Shown here one piece after another: positions 56,301 through 64,000 of a DNA stretch of 64,000 nt (within the stretch, counting starts at the first letter, position 1; each line of letters opens with the position of its first letter). A model generated the notes under the pieces. The model had not been told where the DNA came from, searched no databases, and worked only from the letters and a program-made list of their open reading frames with translations. Source of the DNA: Bacteroides sp. M10 (GTDB lineage Bacteria; Bacteroidota; Bacteroidia; Bacteroidales; Bacteroidaceae); the NCBI RefSeq assembly GCF_014334015.1, contig NZ_CP060488.1:3058501-3122500 (forward strand), in the 5' to 3' direction. The position numbers and the translations under genes are program-made.

Positions 56301-57913
56301 ATGATAAATTGCCGGCTGATGCTCGCGAACAGTTAGCGGTGGTTGAACGGAACACCAATCGGATGCTCCGTCTTGTCAATCAGATTCTGGACTTCCGCAA
56401 GATTCAGAATAAGAAGATGAAGATGCAGGTGCAGCGGGTGGATATTGTACCTTTCGTCCGTAAGGTGATGGATAATTTTGAAGCTGTGGCCGAAGAACAT
56501 CGGATTGATTTCCTGTTCCAGACCGAAAAGGAACATCTTTATCTTTGGGTGGATGCCGATAAGCTGGAAAAGATTGTATTCAATTTGCTTTCCAATGCAT
56601 TTAAATATACGCCGAATGGCAAGATGATTACGATGTTTATCCGGGAAGATGAAAATACGGTTTCTATCGGTGTGCAAGATCAGGGTATCGGTATCGCGGA
56701 AAACAAAAAGAAGTCACTGTTTGTCCGTTTTGAGAATCTGGTAGATAAGAATCTTTTCAATCAGGCTAGTACGGGTATCGGACTTTCATTGGTGAAAGAG
56801 CTGGTGGAAATGCATAAAGCGACTATTTCCGTTGATAGTCATTTGGGAGAAGGGAGTTGCTTCAAAGTCGATTTCCTCAAGGGAAAAGAACATTACGATA
56901 AGGAAGCCGAGTTTATTCTGGAAGATGCGGATGCTCCGGCAAGAATGGGACAGGTAGTGGATATAGCCAATTCTTCCATTCAGTCTGAAACGTTGGTAAG
57001 TGATGATTCGGAGAAGATTGAGGATGTGTATGGGGAAGAATTTGCGAAAGAAGAGAACTCCAAAGAATTGATGCTGTTAGTCGAAGATAATCAGGAGTTA
57101 CGTGAATTCTTGCGCAGTATATTTTCTCCGATGTACCGGGTGGTGGAAGCTGCTGACGGTAAGGAGGGGGCAAGCAAGGCTTTGAAGTACCTGCCGGATA
57201 TTATCATCAGTGACGTGATGATGCCTGAAAAAGACGGTATCGAAATGACGCGTGAACTGCGTGCGGATATGACGACCAGTCATATACCTATTATCTTGCT
57301 TACTGCCAAAACTACGATTGAAAGCAAACTGGAGGGATTGGAATATGGTGCGGATGATTATATAACGAAGCCTTTCAGTGCTACCTATCTGCAAGCACGT
57401 GTGGAAAATCTGTTGATGCAGCGTAAGAAACTGCAAAGTTTCTACCGGGATAGTCTGATGCATATCAATATTTCTACCGGTCAGGAGGAAGTGCCTGTGG
57501 CTACGGATATGCCGTCTACTGAAGAAGATGCGTCCGAAACTCCACCTGCAACTCTCGAAATGTCTCCCAACGACCGTAAGTTTATGGATAAATTGGTTGA
57601 ATTGATGGAGCAGAACATGGATAATGGAGAACTGGTGGTAGATGATCTTGTTCGGGAACTGGCTGTCAGCCGCTCTGTCTTCTTCAAGAAGCTGAAAACA
57701 CTTACCGGATTGGCTCCGATTGAATTTATCAAAGAAATGCGTATCAAACGGGCTACACAATTAATAGAAACCGGAGAATTTAATATGACCCAGATTTCGT
57801 ATATGGTCGGCATTAATGATCCGCGTTATTTCAGTAAATGCTTTAAAGCACAGGTTGGAATGACGCCTACGGAATATCGGGATAGAGTGGGGATGACACA
57901 CCCCCACTCTTAG
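53363..57913 (+). CDS. Hybrid two-component system regulator (HTCS) of the pectin locus
   Basis: This is a 1516-residue membrane protein combining sensor kinase and response regulator. Order: signal (1-21), periplasmic two-component propeller repeats (about 30-760), Y_Y_Y domain (about 800-900), membrane span (about 910-935), HisKA with H961 (NISHELRTP), ATPase (N-box NLLSNAFKYTPNG near 1075), receiver with phospho-acceptor D1284 (IIISDVMMPEKDG) and AraC-type HTH (about 1410-1510). HTCS proteins bind oligosaccharides in the periplasm and activate the neighbouring PUL. All catalytic positions are intact. Flanked by pectin esterases and lyases, it should sense a pectin oligosaccharide. Confidence 0.97.
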   Translation: MMKKTLISVILLLAIVFSTHAQQHCFFTHYSTEDGLSQNTVMNILQDHKDNLWFATWDGINRFNGYTFKTYKARQGNYISLTNNRVDRIYEDRYGFLWLLTYDNRVHRFDPKTETFEQVPAAGEEGSAFNVHTIEVMPNGTVWLLTENDGAIRILTHPNENNRLTWDIYSSKTELFPSLHVFKVHQDKAGNDWLLTDNGLGMIRSGKKEPDSYFTETKGKFGGMNQAFYAVQERDKDICFASDHGRIWSYQKDSGEFTLIELPTKGQITSIHPVASDVSVITTDSDGFFTYNLRTKTNVHYSFLTCKALPAKPILSAYVDRSSEVWFEQEEPGVVAHFNPSTGVVTREQILIEYSNPERSRPAFHIHEDVNGYLWVHPYGGGFSYFDPQKKRLVPFYNGLGSRDWRFSNKIHSAFSDKQGNLWLCTHSKGLEKVTYRNVPFAMMTPMPHEHESLHNEVRALCEDKLGNLWVGLKDGMLRMYDADKTYKGYLTESGIVSTTGTPMLGTVYFVIQDSKGIIWIATKGDGLVRAEPTSSNGMSYKLTRYLHREEDMYSLSDNNVYCIYEDHYGRIWVATFAGGINYITENEAGKTLFINHRNNLKGYPIDPCYKARFITSDHNGRLWVGTTTGAVAFDENFKKPEDVQFYHFSRMPNDTQSLSNNDVHWIISTKKKELYLATFGGGLNKLVSISKDGHGEFKSYSVLDGLPSDVLLSVREDSKENLWISTENGICKFIPSEERFESYDERSITFPVRFSEAASTLTAKGSMLFGASGGVFIFNPDSIRKSSYIPPIVFSKLMVTNEDITPGDNSLLKVDIDDTDPLVLSHKENIFSVHFAALDYTNPQNIQYAYILDGFEKQWTFADKQRSVTYTNLPKGEYVLRVRSTNSDGVWVDNERILNIVILPSFWETPVAYVLYVLFILIIILVAVYILFTIYRLKHEVSVEQQISDIKLRFFTNISHELRTPLTLIAGPVEQVLKNDKLPADAREQLAVVERNTNRMLRLVNQILDFRKIQNKKMKMQVQRVDIVPFVRKVMDNFEAVAEEHRIDFLFQTEKEHLYLWVDADKLEKIVFNLLSNAFKYTPNGKMITMFIREDENTVSIGVQDQGIGIAENKKKSLFVRFENLVDKNLFNQASTGIGLSLVKELVEMHKATISVDSHLGEGSCFKVDFLKGKEHYDKEAEFILEDADAPARMGQVVDIANSSIQSETLVSDDSEKIEDVYGEEFAKEENSKELMLLVEDNQELREFLRSIFSPMYRVVEAADGKEGASKALKYLPDIIISDVMMPEKDGIEMTRELRADMTTSHIPIILLTAKTTIESKLEGLEYGADDYITKPFSATYLQARVENLLMQRKKLQSFYRDSLMHINISTGQEEVPVATDMPSTEEDASETPPATLEMSPNDRKFMDKLVELMEQNMDNGELVVDDLVRELAVSRSVFFKKLKTLTGLAPIEFIKEMRIKRATQLIETGEFNMTQISYMVGINDPRYFSKCFKAQVGMTPTEYRDRVGMTHPHS
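57884..57910. terminator. Hairpin at the 3' end of the HTCS gene
   Basis: Perfect 9-bp stem (57884-57892 with 57902-57910) inside the last codons of the HTCS gene, just before its stop. The converging PL1 gene ends 14 bp further. There is no T-tract, so termination is only possible, not clear. Confidence 0.4.
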
Positions 57914-57923
57914 TTATCCGAAT

Positions 57924-59420
57924 TTATTTTTTAGGGTACAGATGATTCACAAGGCTGTTCATATACATTTCCAGGTTTGTATATTCCGGGCTTAATGTAT
58001 ATTTGGCTCCGTCTGAAGGATCATTGGGATTAAGGTTGTATTTCTTTTCCCATTCATCGGGAATACCATCACCATCTGTATCAACAAGTGCTGTTTCTGA
58101 TTTATATTCCGGCCATCCTCCTACATCAGACGGTTGGTCAATCATTCCATTCGTGCTTCCGTGAGAACCTTCGTAAGTATAAGTGCCTTTGAGAGTTTCA
58201 TCTACGATGCGTTGGTCTATGGCGTCACGGCGATATGAAGCACCGGCAAACTCGAGAACATCTTTGTAGGCTTTCTTGGCAGGTTGCAAAGAAGTATGTT
58301 CGGCTATGTCAAATGCTTTTTTAGACAGTACTTCCTTTTCTGTGGCAAAGTCTTTTTTGATAACCAGTCCGTAAGAGTTATCCATATTCACTTTATAAAG
58401 AGCCTCTTTCTGCTTGTCGGTCAGTTTGGGACAGGTAGGATCCATATAGTTACCTTTGAAATAGAATACACCATGAACACCTGCTTTATTGTTGTTTTTG
58501 CCATCATCGGCATACGCTGTAAACAAGCGTTTGAAAGAACCTTTTGTCGCACTGAAAGGTCCCGGTTTATAGTAGTTATTTATAAAGTTGTAGGAACCTC
58601 CTTCACCGGCATAAGCGCCGTCACTGCCATAATTATAAACCACATTATTGAATAATTCCACTTTTTCATCTTCCGGACGACCCGTATAACGGCTTCCGCA
58701 AAGACGGGGTGTACGGTTAGTGTGATGGGCGAGTAAGTTATGGTGAAAAGTAGCAGGTTGTCCACCCCAGATACCTCCATAACCATGCGCTCCCTTTTCG
58801 TGGATAGAATTGGCGAGACTTTCACTGATGATGCACCACTGAAGTGTGAAATTACGGTTATCATAGAATGTGGCACATTCGTCCGTACACCAACTCATGG
58901 AGCAGTGGTCTATGATAATGTTTTGGTGCGCTTTTGTACCATTCATTGCGTCGTCACCTTTTTGTTTGATGTCGACTCCCATACGGGAACGGATGAAACG
59001 GACGATAACATTGTCTGCCTGAATAGAGAATGTATAGTTTTTCAGGCAAATGCCATCACCCGGAGCTGTCTGTCCTGCAATGGTCACATCACCATTGCTG
59101 AGTTTTAATGCTTTTTGTAGTTCAATAATTCCGCTAACCGCAAAGACAATAGTGCGGGGACCTTTCTTGCTGATAGCCCAGCGAAGTGTCCCTTCCGAAC
59201 CGTCGTCTGCCAGGGACGTAACAGTGTATACAGCACCTCCGGCACCACCGGTGGTATATTTTCCTGCTCCGTCGGCACCGGGGAAGGCGAGAACTTTGGA
59301 ACGATCCGGGGTAGGATAGTCCTTTGATGCTTTTTCAACCGAAATGGCAGGTTGCATGGCTTGTCCCACTAGAGGAAAAGCCAATATCAAACTACAGATT
59401 GCTAATATATTCTTTTTCAT
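57924..59420 (-). CDS. PL1 pectate lyase, secreted
   Basis: This is a 498-residue protein with a Sec signal (about 1-22, ending GQAMQ). The parallel beta-helix of PL1 (about 40-390) shows [49 protein letters not shown] and [12 protein letters not shown], the last carrying the likely catalytic arginine. A C-terminal thrombospondin-type-3-like calcium motif ([12 protein letters not shown]) follows. It cleaves de-esterified homogalacturonan by beta-elimination. No lipobox, unlike the two upstream PL1 proteins, so it is probably periplasmic or released. It is the last gene of a minus-strand operon, 10 bp from the end of the convergent HTCS gene. Confidence 0.94.
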   Translation of the reverse strand: MKKNILAICSLILAFPLVGQAMQPAISVEKASKDYPTPDRSKVLAFPGADGAGKYTTGGAGGAVYTVTSLADDGSEGTLRWAISKKGPRTIVFAVSGIIELQKALKLSNGDVTIAGQTAPGDGICLKNYTFSIQADNVIVRFIRSRMGVDIKQKGDDAMNGTKAHQNIIIDHCSMSWCTDECATFYDNRNFTLQWCIISESLANSIHEKGAHGYGGIWGGQPATFHHNLLAHHTNRTPRLCGSRYTGRPEDEKVELFNNVVYNYGSDGAYAGEGGSYNFINNYYKPGPFSATKGSFKRLFTAYADDGKNNNKAGVHGVFYFKGNYMDPTCPKLTDKQKEALYKVNMDNSYGLVIKKDFATEKEVLSKKAFDIAEHTSLQPAKKAYKDVLEFAGASYRRDAIDQRIVDETLKGTYTYEGSHGSTNGMIDQPSDVGGWPEYKSETALVDTDGDGIPDEWEKKYNLNPNDPSDGAKYTLSPEYTNLEMYMNSLVNHLYPKK

Positions 59421-59455
59421 TATTAATTTATCATTTGGGTTCGAATTTACTAAAA

Positions 59456-61117
59456 TTATTCTATAACACTGCCACCTGTCGCACCATTTACCATGATTTC
59501 GTGCACCAGACTATTGAGATACATTTCCAGATTAGTGTACTTCCCGTTTTTGTCAATAGTCGTTTCTTTTCCATCAGCAGATTTCTTGGGATTCAAACCA
59601 TATTCTTCTTCCCAGTAGTCGGGAATACCATCACCGTCCGTATCTTTCACGTTTGCATTGGTTACAGATTTCAGAACATCGTAGGGATCATTTACTCCTA
59701 AGGCTGTGCAGACATCTTTCGGGTCGTTGATATATCCACTTTTGTTTTGTGAGTAGCCGGAAAGACCTTCCCATTTGCTGGCATCTCCCGTGCAACTTGC
59801 TTTTCTGTTTTTAACGTCGCTAATTATCAACTCGTCGACTTTATCACGATAGTTGCTGGCTCCTGCATAGCTCATCACACGTTCATAAGCCTCATCCGGC
59901 GTATGAGTTCTTACATTTCCTGCCTTAACTACCGGTGAACTTGATTTTATCTGGGTATGTTGGTTCCAAAGCTCCGTAGTTGCACAGTTCTTTTCATCCA
60001 TTTGTTCAAATACGCCTTTTGTCCAGTTATCATTGCTAACAGTCGTATTGCCTACCACTTTATTTCCGTCGATATAAAACTTTCCCCAAGTTTGAAGCCA
60101 TTTTTTGTAGGCTTCGCCGGAGTAATTTTCCGGATATACATCCGGCTTGGCGATGCGGTAAGCACGGTCTGCTTTACCACTTTCATCGGTTCCGGGGCCT
60201 GGTTTGTAGTAGTTGTTAACGATATTCACGTGTTGCGCTTCACCACCGTAGCAGCCTTCGCCTCCCCAGTTGTAGTAAACGTTGTTGCGCATATCCACTC
60301 GCTCTCCATCGTTGTTGTTCAGTGCTAATGTAGTATATCGGGGACCAAGGCGTGGAACACGGCTTTCGCAATGGGCTATCAGGTTATGGTGGTAAGAGGC
60401 ATAGTTTCCTCCCCAGTTACCGCCATATCCGTGAGAAGCGAATTTGCCTGTGGCAGCATTGATCTTTACATCAGTCACACGTAAGGCTTGATAAGCTAAA
60501 CACCATTGTACGGTAGAATTTTGCATACCATAGACAGAAAGACATTCATCGCTTCCCCAGCTTACTGAACAATGGTCGATGATTACATTTTGTTTGTCAC
60601 AACCTCCTAATCCGTCGCAGTCTACGTTAGAGCTTCCGGGGCGGAAACGGATGAAACGAATGATGATATTGCTGGAATTAATCGTAAATGGATAATTGGC
60701 GATACAGATACCGCCCGGTGATGTTTGTCCGGCAATGGTCAGATCATCTTTCTGGGTTTTTAATTCCGATTTCAAATAGATGGTACCCGACACATCAAAT
60801 ACAATCGTTTTAGGACCGTCTTGTTTCATAGCCCAGCGCAGACTTCCGCTGATACTTCCACTGGCGTCGTCTTCAAGGCTAGTCACATGATAAACTTTTC
60901 CCCCGCGTCCTCCGGTGGTATTGCGACCGTGACCTTCGGCGTATGGGAAAGCAAGAAGTTCTCCATAATCCAGTTGCTTGACATCAGAAGATGTCCCACC
61001 TGGATTATTTGTTCCTCCACCTGTATCATCTACAGGATCGTTGGAAGAGCATGAGGTACATAATCCTGCGATGCTGAATGCAATAGCTACATAAAATAGA
61101 GATATTTTCTGCTTCAT
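59456..61117 (-). CDS. PL1 pectate lyase, lipoprotein (divergent member)
   Basis: This is a 553-residue lipoprotein (GLCTSC, Cys about 23) with a Gly/Asn/Thr-rich linker. The beta-helix reads AEGHGRNTTGGRGGKVYHV, IVFDVSGTIYLKSEL, DHCSVSWGSDECLSVYG and SRVPRLGPRYT, matching PL1 but with different detail from its neighbours (no GICLK-type segment and a PRLGPRY instead of PRLCGSRY motif). It also ends in a [12 protein letters not shown] calcium motif. It probably acts at the cell surface on a different pectin form or degree of esterification. Gaps of 35 and 31 bp separate it from the flanking PL1 genes. Confidence 0.93.
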   Translation of the reverse strand: MKQKISLFYVAIAFSIAGLCTSCSSNDPVDDTGGGTNNPGGTSSDVKQLDYGELLAFPYAEGHGRNTTGGRGGKVYHVTSLEDDASGSISGSLRWAMKQDGPKTIVFDVSGTIYLKSELKTQKDDLTIAGQTSPGGICIANYPFTINSSNIIIRFIRFRPGSSNVDCDGLGGCDKQNVIIDHCSVSWGSDECLSVYGMQNSTVQWCLAYQALRVTDVKINAATGKFASHGYGGNWGGNYASYHHNLIAHCESRVPRLGPRYTTLALNNNDGERVDMRNNVYYNWGGEGCYGGEAQHVNIVNNYYKPGPGTDESGKADRAYRIAKPDVYPENYSGEAYKKWLQTWGKFYIDGNKVVGNTTVSNDNWTKGVFEQMDEKNCATTELWNQHTQIKSSSPVVKAGNVRTHTPDEAYERVMSYAGASNYRDKVDELIISDVKNRKASCTGDASKWEGLSGYSQNKSGYINDPKDVCTALGVNDPYDVLKSVTNANVKDTDGDGIPDYWEEEYGLNPKKSADGKETTIDKNGKYTNLEMYLNSLVHEIMVNGATGGSVIE

Positions 61118-61148
61118 AATCTTTTAACTGTTTGGGGATATAGACGAT

Positions 61149-62726
61149 TTATTTGTTGGGATACAACGTTTCTACCAGACTGTTGAGGTAAACCTCCAGA
61201 TTGGTATACGTTTTACTTAGAGTATATTTGGAACCGTCGGCCTTACTTTTGGGGTTCAAACCGTTGGCAGTTTCCCATTCATCAGGGATGCCGTCGCCGT
61301 CGGTGTCTTTCGGACCGGTTTCCTTTTTATATTCCGGCCAGCCACCTACATCGCTGGCTTTATCAATAAGTCCCTTTTCACTGCCATTACTGCCGTCTGC
61401 CGTATAATTTCCGTTGCGAACGTTGGCTATGATGCGTTTATCGACATCATCATATTTTAAGGAAGCACCGGCATACTTTAATACTGATTCATAAGCTTCT
61501 TTTGCCGATTGAGTGAATTCGGATGCATCTTCGGAAATGGTAAATTCGTTACTTGACTGAAGTGCTTTTTCTCCTCCATCGGGTAAAGGAACGGCTTCTG
61601 TTGCATTGGGGTGTAACCCTTGCCAGTTGTCATTGTTTACAGAAGTAAGCAGAGATTGATATTCGGCTTTCAATTCAGGACATGTGCCATCAAAATAGTT
61701 TCCTTTCAGATAAAAAGTACCCCATATACCTTTGGTGTTTTTATTTGTACCGTCATCACCGTTAGGTTGGAAGATACGGTTTACAATATTTTTCTTGGTA
61801 TTGGTAACTGGTCCGGGCTTGTAGTAGTTGTTCACGAAATTATAGCTTCCTCCTTCTCCTGCATAGCCACCATTGGTCGGTCCCCAGTTATAGAAAACAT
61901 TATTTCGTAAATCGACTTTTTCATTTTCCGGTTTCCCTGTATAGCGGCTACCGCATAAACGTGGTGTACGGCTACTGTGGTGGGCTAATAAATTGTGGTG
62001 GAATGTAGCGGGTGATCCTCCCCATATTCCTCCGTAACCGTGATTACCTTTGGTGTGTACCGAACGATTCAAACTTTCGCTGATGATACACCATTGCATG
62101 GTAAAGTTAGTGTTATCGTAGAAAGAAGCACATTCATCAGTGCTCCAACTCATCGAACAATGGTCAATGATAATATTTTTATGTTGCTTTCCCCACAATG
62201 CATCACCACTGTCGGCTTCTGCTTCTGTTGTAAAGTTGTCCGATCCCATGCGGAAACGCATGAAACGGATGATTACGTTGTCCGCCTGTACGGATACGGG
62301 ATGTCCTTTCAGGCAAATACCGTCACCCGGTGCACTCTGGCCGGCAATCGTTACATCTCCGTTGGTTATCTTCAAGGGGCTTTTCAGTTCTATCAATCCA
62401 CTTACTGCAAATACGATCGTGCGCTTTCCCGTGCGATTTAATGCGTAGCGTAGTGTCCCTTGTGTTGTGTTATCTTCAAGCGAAGTTACTGTATACACTT
62501 CTCCGCCTGCTCCGCCGGTAGTATAACGACCTGCACCGTAAGCACCCGGAAAGGCATAACGCGTTTCGGCAGGTGTCTCTTCTTCACCACCTTCGTTCTC
62601 ATTACCACCGTTACCGGTATTCTGTCCCGGTGTTTCATCAGTGATACTTGGGTCTTCGCTGCTGCAAGCAACCGATAGGTTGATTACACAGAAGCACAAT
62701 AATCCCATTTTAATAGATTTGAGCAT
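61149..62726 (-). CDS. PL1 pectate lyase, lipoprotein
   Basis: This is a 525-residue lipoprotein (NLSVAC, Cys about 21) followed by an acidic, Gly/Asn-rich linker (about 25-55). The beta-helix is close to the protein at 57924-59420: [54 protein letters not shown] and [12 protein letters not shown]. It ends in the [12 protein letters not shown] calcium motif. It probably is a surface endo-pectate lyase that starts homogalacturonan breakdown. A terminator-like hairpin lies in the 93-bp gap between it and the upstream CE8-like gene. Confidence 0.94.
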   Translation of the reverse strand: MLKSIKMGLLCFCVINLSVACSSEDPSITDETPGQNTGNGGNENEGGEEETPAETRYAFPGAYGAGRYTTGGAGGEVYTVTSLEDNTTQGTLRYALNRTGKRTIVFAVSGLIELKSPLKITNGDVTIAGQSAPGDGICLKGHPVSVQADNVIIRFMRFRMGSDNFTTEAEADSGDALWGKQHKNIIIDHCSMSWSTDECASFYDNTNFTMQWCIISESLNRSVHTKGNHGYGGIWGGSPATFHHNLLAHHSSRTPRLCGSRYTGKPENEKVDLRNNVFYNWGPTNGGYAGEGGSYNFVNNYYKPGPVTNTKKNIVNRIFQPNGDDGTNKNTKGIWGTFYLKGNYFDGTCPELKAEYQSLLTSVNNDNWQGLHPNATEAVPLPDGGEKALQSSNEFTISEDASEFTQSAKEAYESVLKYAGASLKYDDVDKRIIANVRNGNYTADGSNGSEKGLIDKASDVGGWPEYKKETGPKDTDGDGIPDEWETANGLNPKSKADGSKYTLSKTYTNLEVYLNSLVETLYPNK

Positions 62727-62740
62727 ACAAATTATCTTTT

Positions 62741-62800
62741 AAAAAAATAGAGTTCTTTGTCTCATACATTATATTTGCTGATGATGTGACAAAGAACTCT
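62741..62800 (-). terminator. Terminator between the CE8-like gene and the first PL1 gene
   Basis: Perfect 13-bp inverted repeat (62749-62761 with 62788-62800) with a 26-nt loop; seven T follow on the minus strand (62741-62747). It lies 20 bp past the CE8-like stop. It may be partial, because no separate promoter for PL1 was found. Confidence 0.65.
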
Positions 62801-62819
62801 TTATTAAATCTTATTGGTT

Positions 62820-64000
62820 TTATTCGCTTACTGTACCGTACTGGCTTACAGTTTTCACTGTATAAATATTGCTTTCGTCAGTGTTAGTCAGTGTAACGGT
62901 AGTGTCTGTAGTTTGCCCTGCATAGTTACCATTCATAAAGATGAGGTAACCGGCAGCACCGGATACTGCATCCCATGTCAGAGTGTTTCCCGACAGATTG
63001 ACATTGGTAGGTGCTGCAAGGGGAGTTTCCATATACTCTTTCGGGTTCCAGCTGTCAATAGTTATTATATTCTCATATGTATATTTAGCAGCTTCGGATG
63101 CTGTTAGCACTGAACTCGTGAAGGAAACGTTTCCGGAGGTGATTGTTTTACTTTCCGCAATCATATTTCCATTCTTGTCGATAGTGTTATATTCAGCATA
63201 TAGTGTAGGTATTTGTCCACCATATCCCCAGTGCGAATCTATAATATCCATTTTCAACTTGGTGTTGATCCAGACAGTTTTCGTGGTTGTTGCTTGGGAA
63301 CGTCCGAATGAGAATTTTGTATCATCACCGTTTACCGTACAATCTTTTATAACATATCCGTATTTATCGCTTTCACTGGTACGCGAAGCAGTTATAACGC
63401 TACCACCGTCATTGCCTGTATTATAGAATGTACTGTTTTCGATAAGTACATCGCCACTTCCCCAGATATAATCTGTATGACCTTCAATCCATGAGTTATA
63501 AACGTATGCACGATGAGGGGTTGTATTGTTCCAATAACGGGTCCACCATGTATCCTGGTAGGAGACAAGCAAACAATTATTCAAAGCAAAGCGGTCTTCA
63601 CGGTTTATCAAGGCTTCTGCCTGTCCGTTTTTACCTAAACCACCAGTGTGACGATTTGAGAATGCACCATAAAGATTGATGATTGAAATGTTTTCAGCAT
63701 AAAAATCTGTGGCTTCAATCAACACTACTGTGTTTTGGTCTTCACTATATCCGGCTTTGCGGGCTGGTGAGTTTTCGTTGAAAATAGAATAAGGCCATGA
63801 GGTAGCATTACTTGAATCATCTACACGGTTTACTGCAAACTGGATTTTAACACCATCGCGGCTCTCACCGATTAAATGAACAAATGGTTTATTCTTATTG
63901 ATTCGGACACATTCATTATAAGTTCCGTTGGCAATGAAGATTTTATAAGGACTGGTCGGTGGGGTAGTGATGGCGTTGATTGCGGCTTGGAGAGTAGTGT
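62820..64000 (-). CDS. CE8-like pectinesterase with C-terminal Fn3-like domain, 5' end missing
   Basis: The frame is open to the right edge, so the N-terminus is missing; about 393 residues are present. The beta-helix shows CE8 features: TLQAAINAI, IFIANGTYNE, HLIGESRDGVKI, SYQDTWWTRYW (first Asp), GHTDYIWGSGDV (second Asp) and FGRSQATTTK in place of the usual LGRPW. The Arg is kept but the Trp that follows it in normal CE8 enzymes is not. After about residue 300 of the visible part comes an Fn3-like module (APTNVNLSGNTLTWDAVSGA). It may be a pectin methylesterase with altered specificity. It is transcribed toward the PL1 genes. Confidence 0.8.
   Translation of the reverse strand, partial: TTLQAAINAITTPPTSPYKIFIANGTYNECVRINKNKPFVHLIGESRDGVKIQFAVNRVDDSSNATSWPYSIFNENSPARKAGYSEDQNTVVLIEATDFYAENISIINLYGAFSNRHTGGLGKNGQAEALINREDRFALNNCLLVSYQDTWWTRYWNNTTPHRAYVYNSWIEGHTDYIWGSGDVLIENSTFYNTGNDGGSVITASRTSESDKYGYVIKDCTVNGDDTKFSFGRSQATTTKTVWINTKLKMDIIDSHWGYGGQIPTLYAEYNTIDKNGNMIAESKTITSGNVSFTSSVLTASEAAKYTYENIITIDSWNPKEYMETPLAAPTNVNLSGNTLTWDAVSGAAGYLIFMNGNYAGQTTDTTVTLTNTDESNIYTVKTVSQYGTVSE

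Noticed and set aside
62749..62800. Inverted repeat flanking a TATATTTG box, considered as an invertible promoter
   Set aside because: The spacer is only 26 bp, far shorter than known Bacteroides invertible promoters, and the T-run next to the stem fits a terminator of the upstream gene.

Overview
The window is chromosomal DNA of a gut Bacteroides, most likely B. thetaiotaomicron or a near relative. The reasons are AT-rich DNA, SusC/SusD pairs, a hybrid two-component regulator, lipoprotein-rich glycan loci, repeated TAnnTTTG promoter -7 boxes and a gene order that I recall as close to the BT_4067-BT_4120 part of B. thetaiotaomicron. The species call is from memory and was not checked.

Layout. 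1-975: start of the nuo operon (nuoB, nuoA, minus strand) and a small secreted protein. 1234-2838: membrane-anchored HTH regulator. 3031-16635: a polysaccharide utilization locus (PUL) with an ECF sigma factor, a very short anti-sigma-like protein, a GH38-like and a GH92 mannosidase, SusC, SusD and three surface lipoproteins, closed by a strong terminator. 16755-20929: SGNH esterase and GH78 rhamnosidase. 20943-22081: intact IS630-family element with TA target duplication and a -1 frameshift signal. 22241-30934: a tight mannoside operon without SusC/D (two GH92, GH130, GH43, SGNH). 31194-44356: housekeeping genes (dxs-trkA-trkH on minus; GSCFA, murF-alr, tatA, tatC and a Dna2-like nuclease-helicase on plus). 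44357-44751: terminators and a possible small RNA. 44752-64000: pectin (homogalacturonan) locus, running off the right edge.

Pectin logic. Three tandem PL1 lyases and a CE8-like esterase face the hybrid two-component regulator. GH105, CE8 and a CE12-CE8 fusion lie upstream of the regulator. GH105 releases unsaturated uronate, which rearranges to 5-keto-4-deoxyuronate. KduI would isomerise it, but this KduI carries a Sec signal peptide and is co-transcribed with an orphan PTS EIIC-like permease. This suggests isomerisation in the periplasm followed by import of the product. A hexuronate-type MFS carrier lies next to them. A 22-bp-period direct repeat between the divergent permease and GH105 genes is a candidate operator.

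Mannan logic. In the second mannoside operon one GH92 has Gln where the catalytic acid Glu is expected. That change is known from GH92 enzymes acting on mannose-1-phosphate diesters. With the GH130 lipoprotein this points to phosphate- or beta-mannose-capped mannan, for example fungal. The GH38-like enzyme of the first PUL also has altered metal/nucleophile positions.

Three different palindromic or tandem repeats lie in the housekeeping segment, one of them inserted in frame inside murF-alr. No tRNA, rRNA or CRISPR array was seen.
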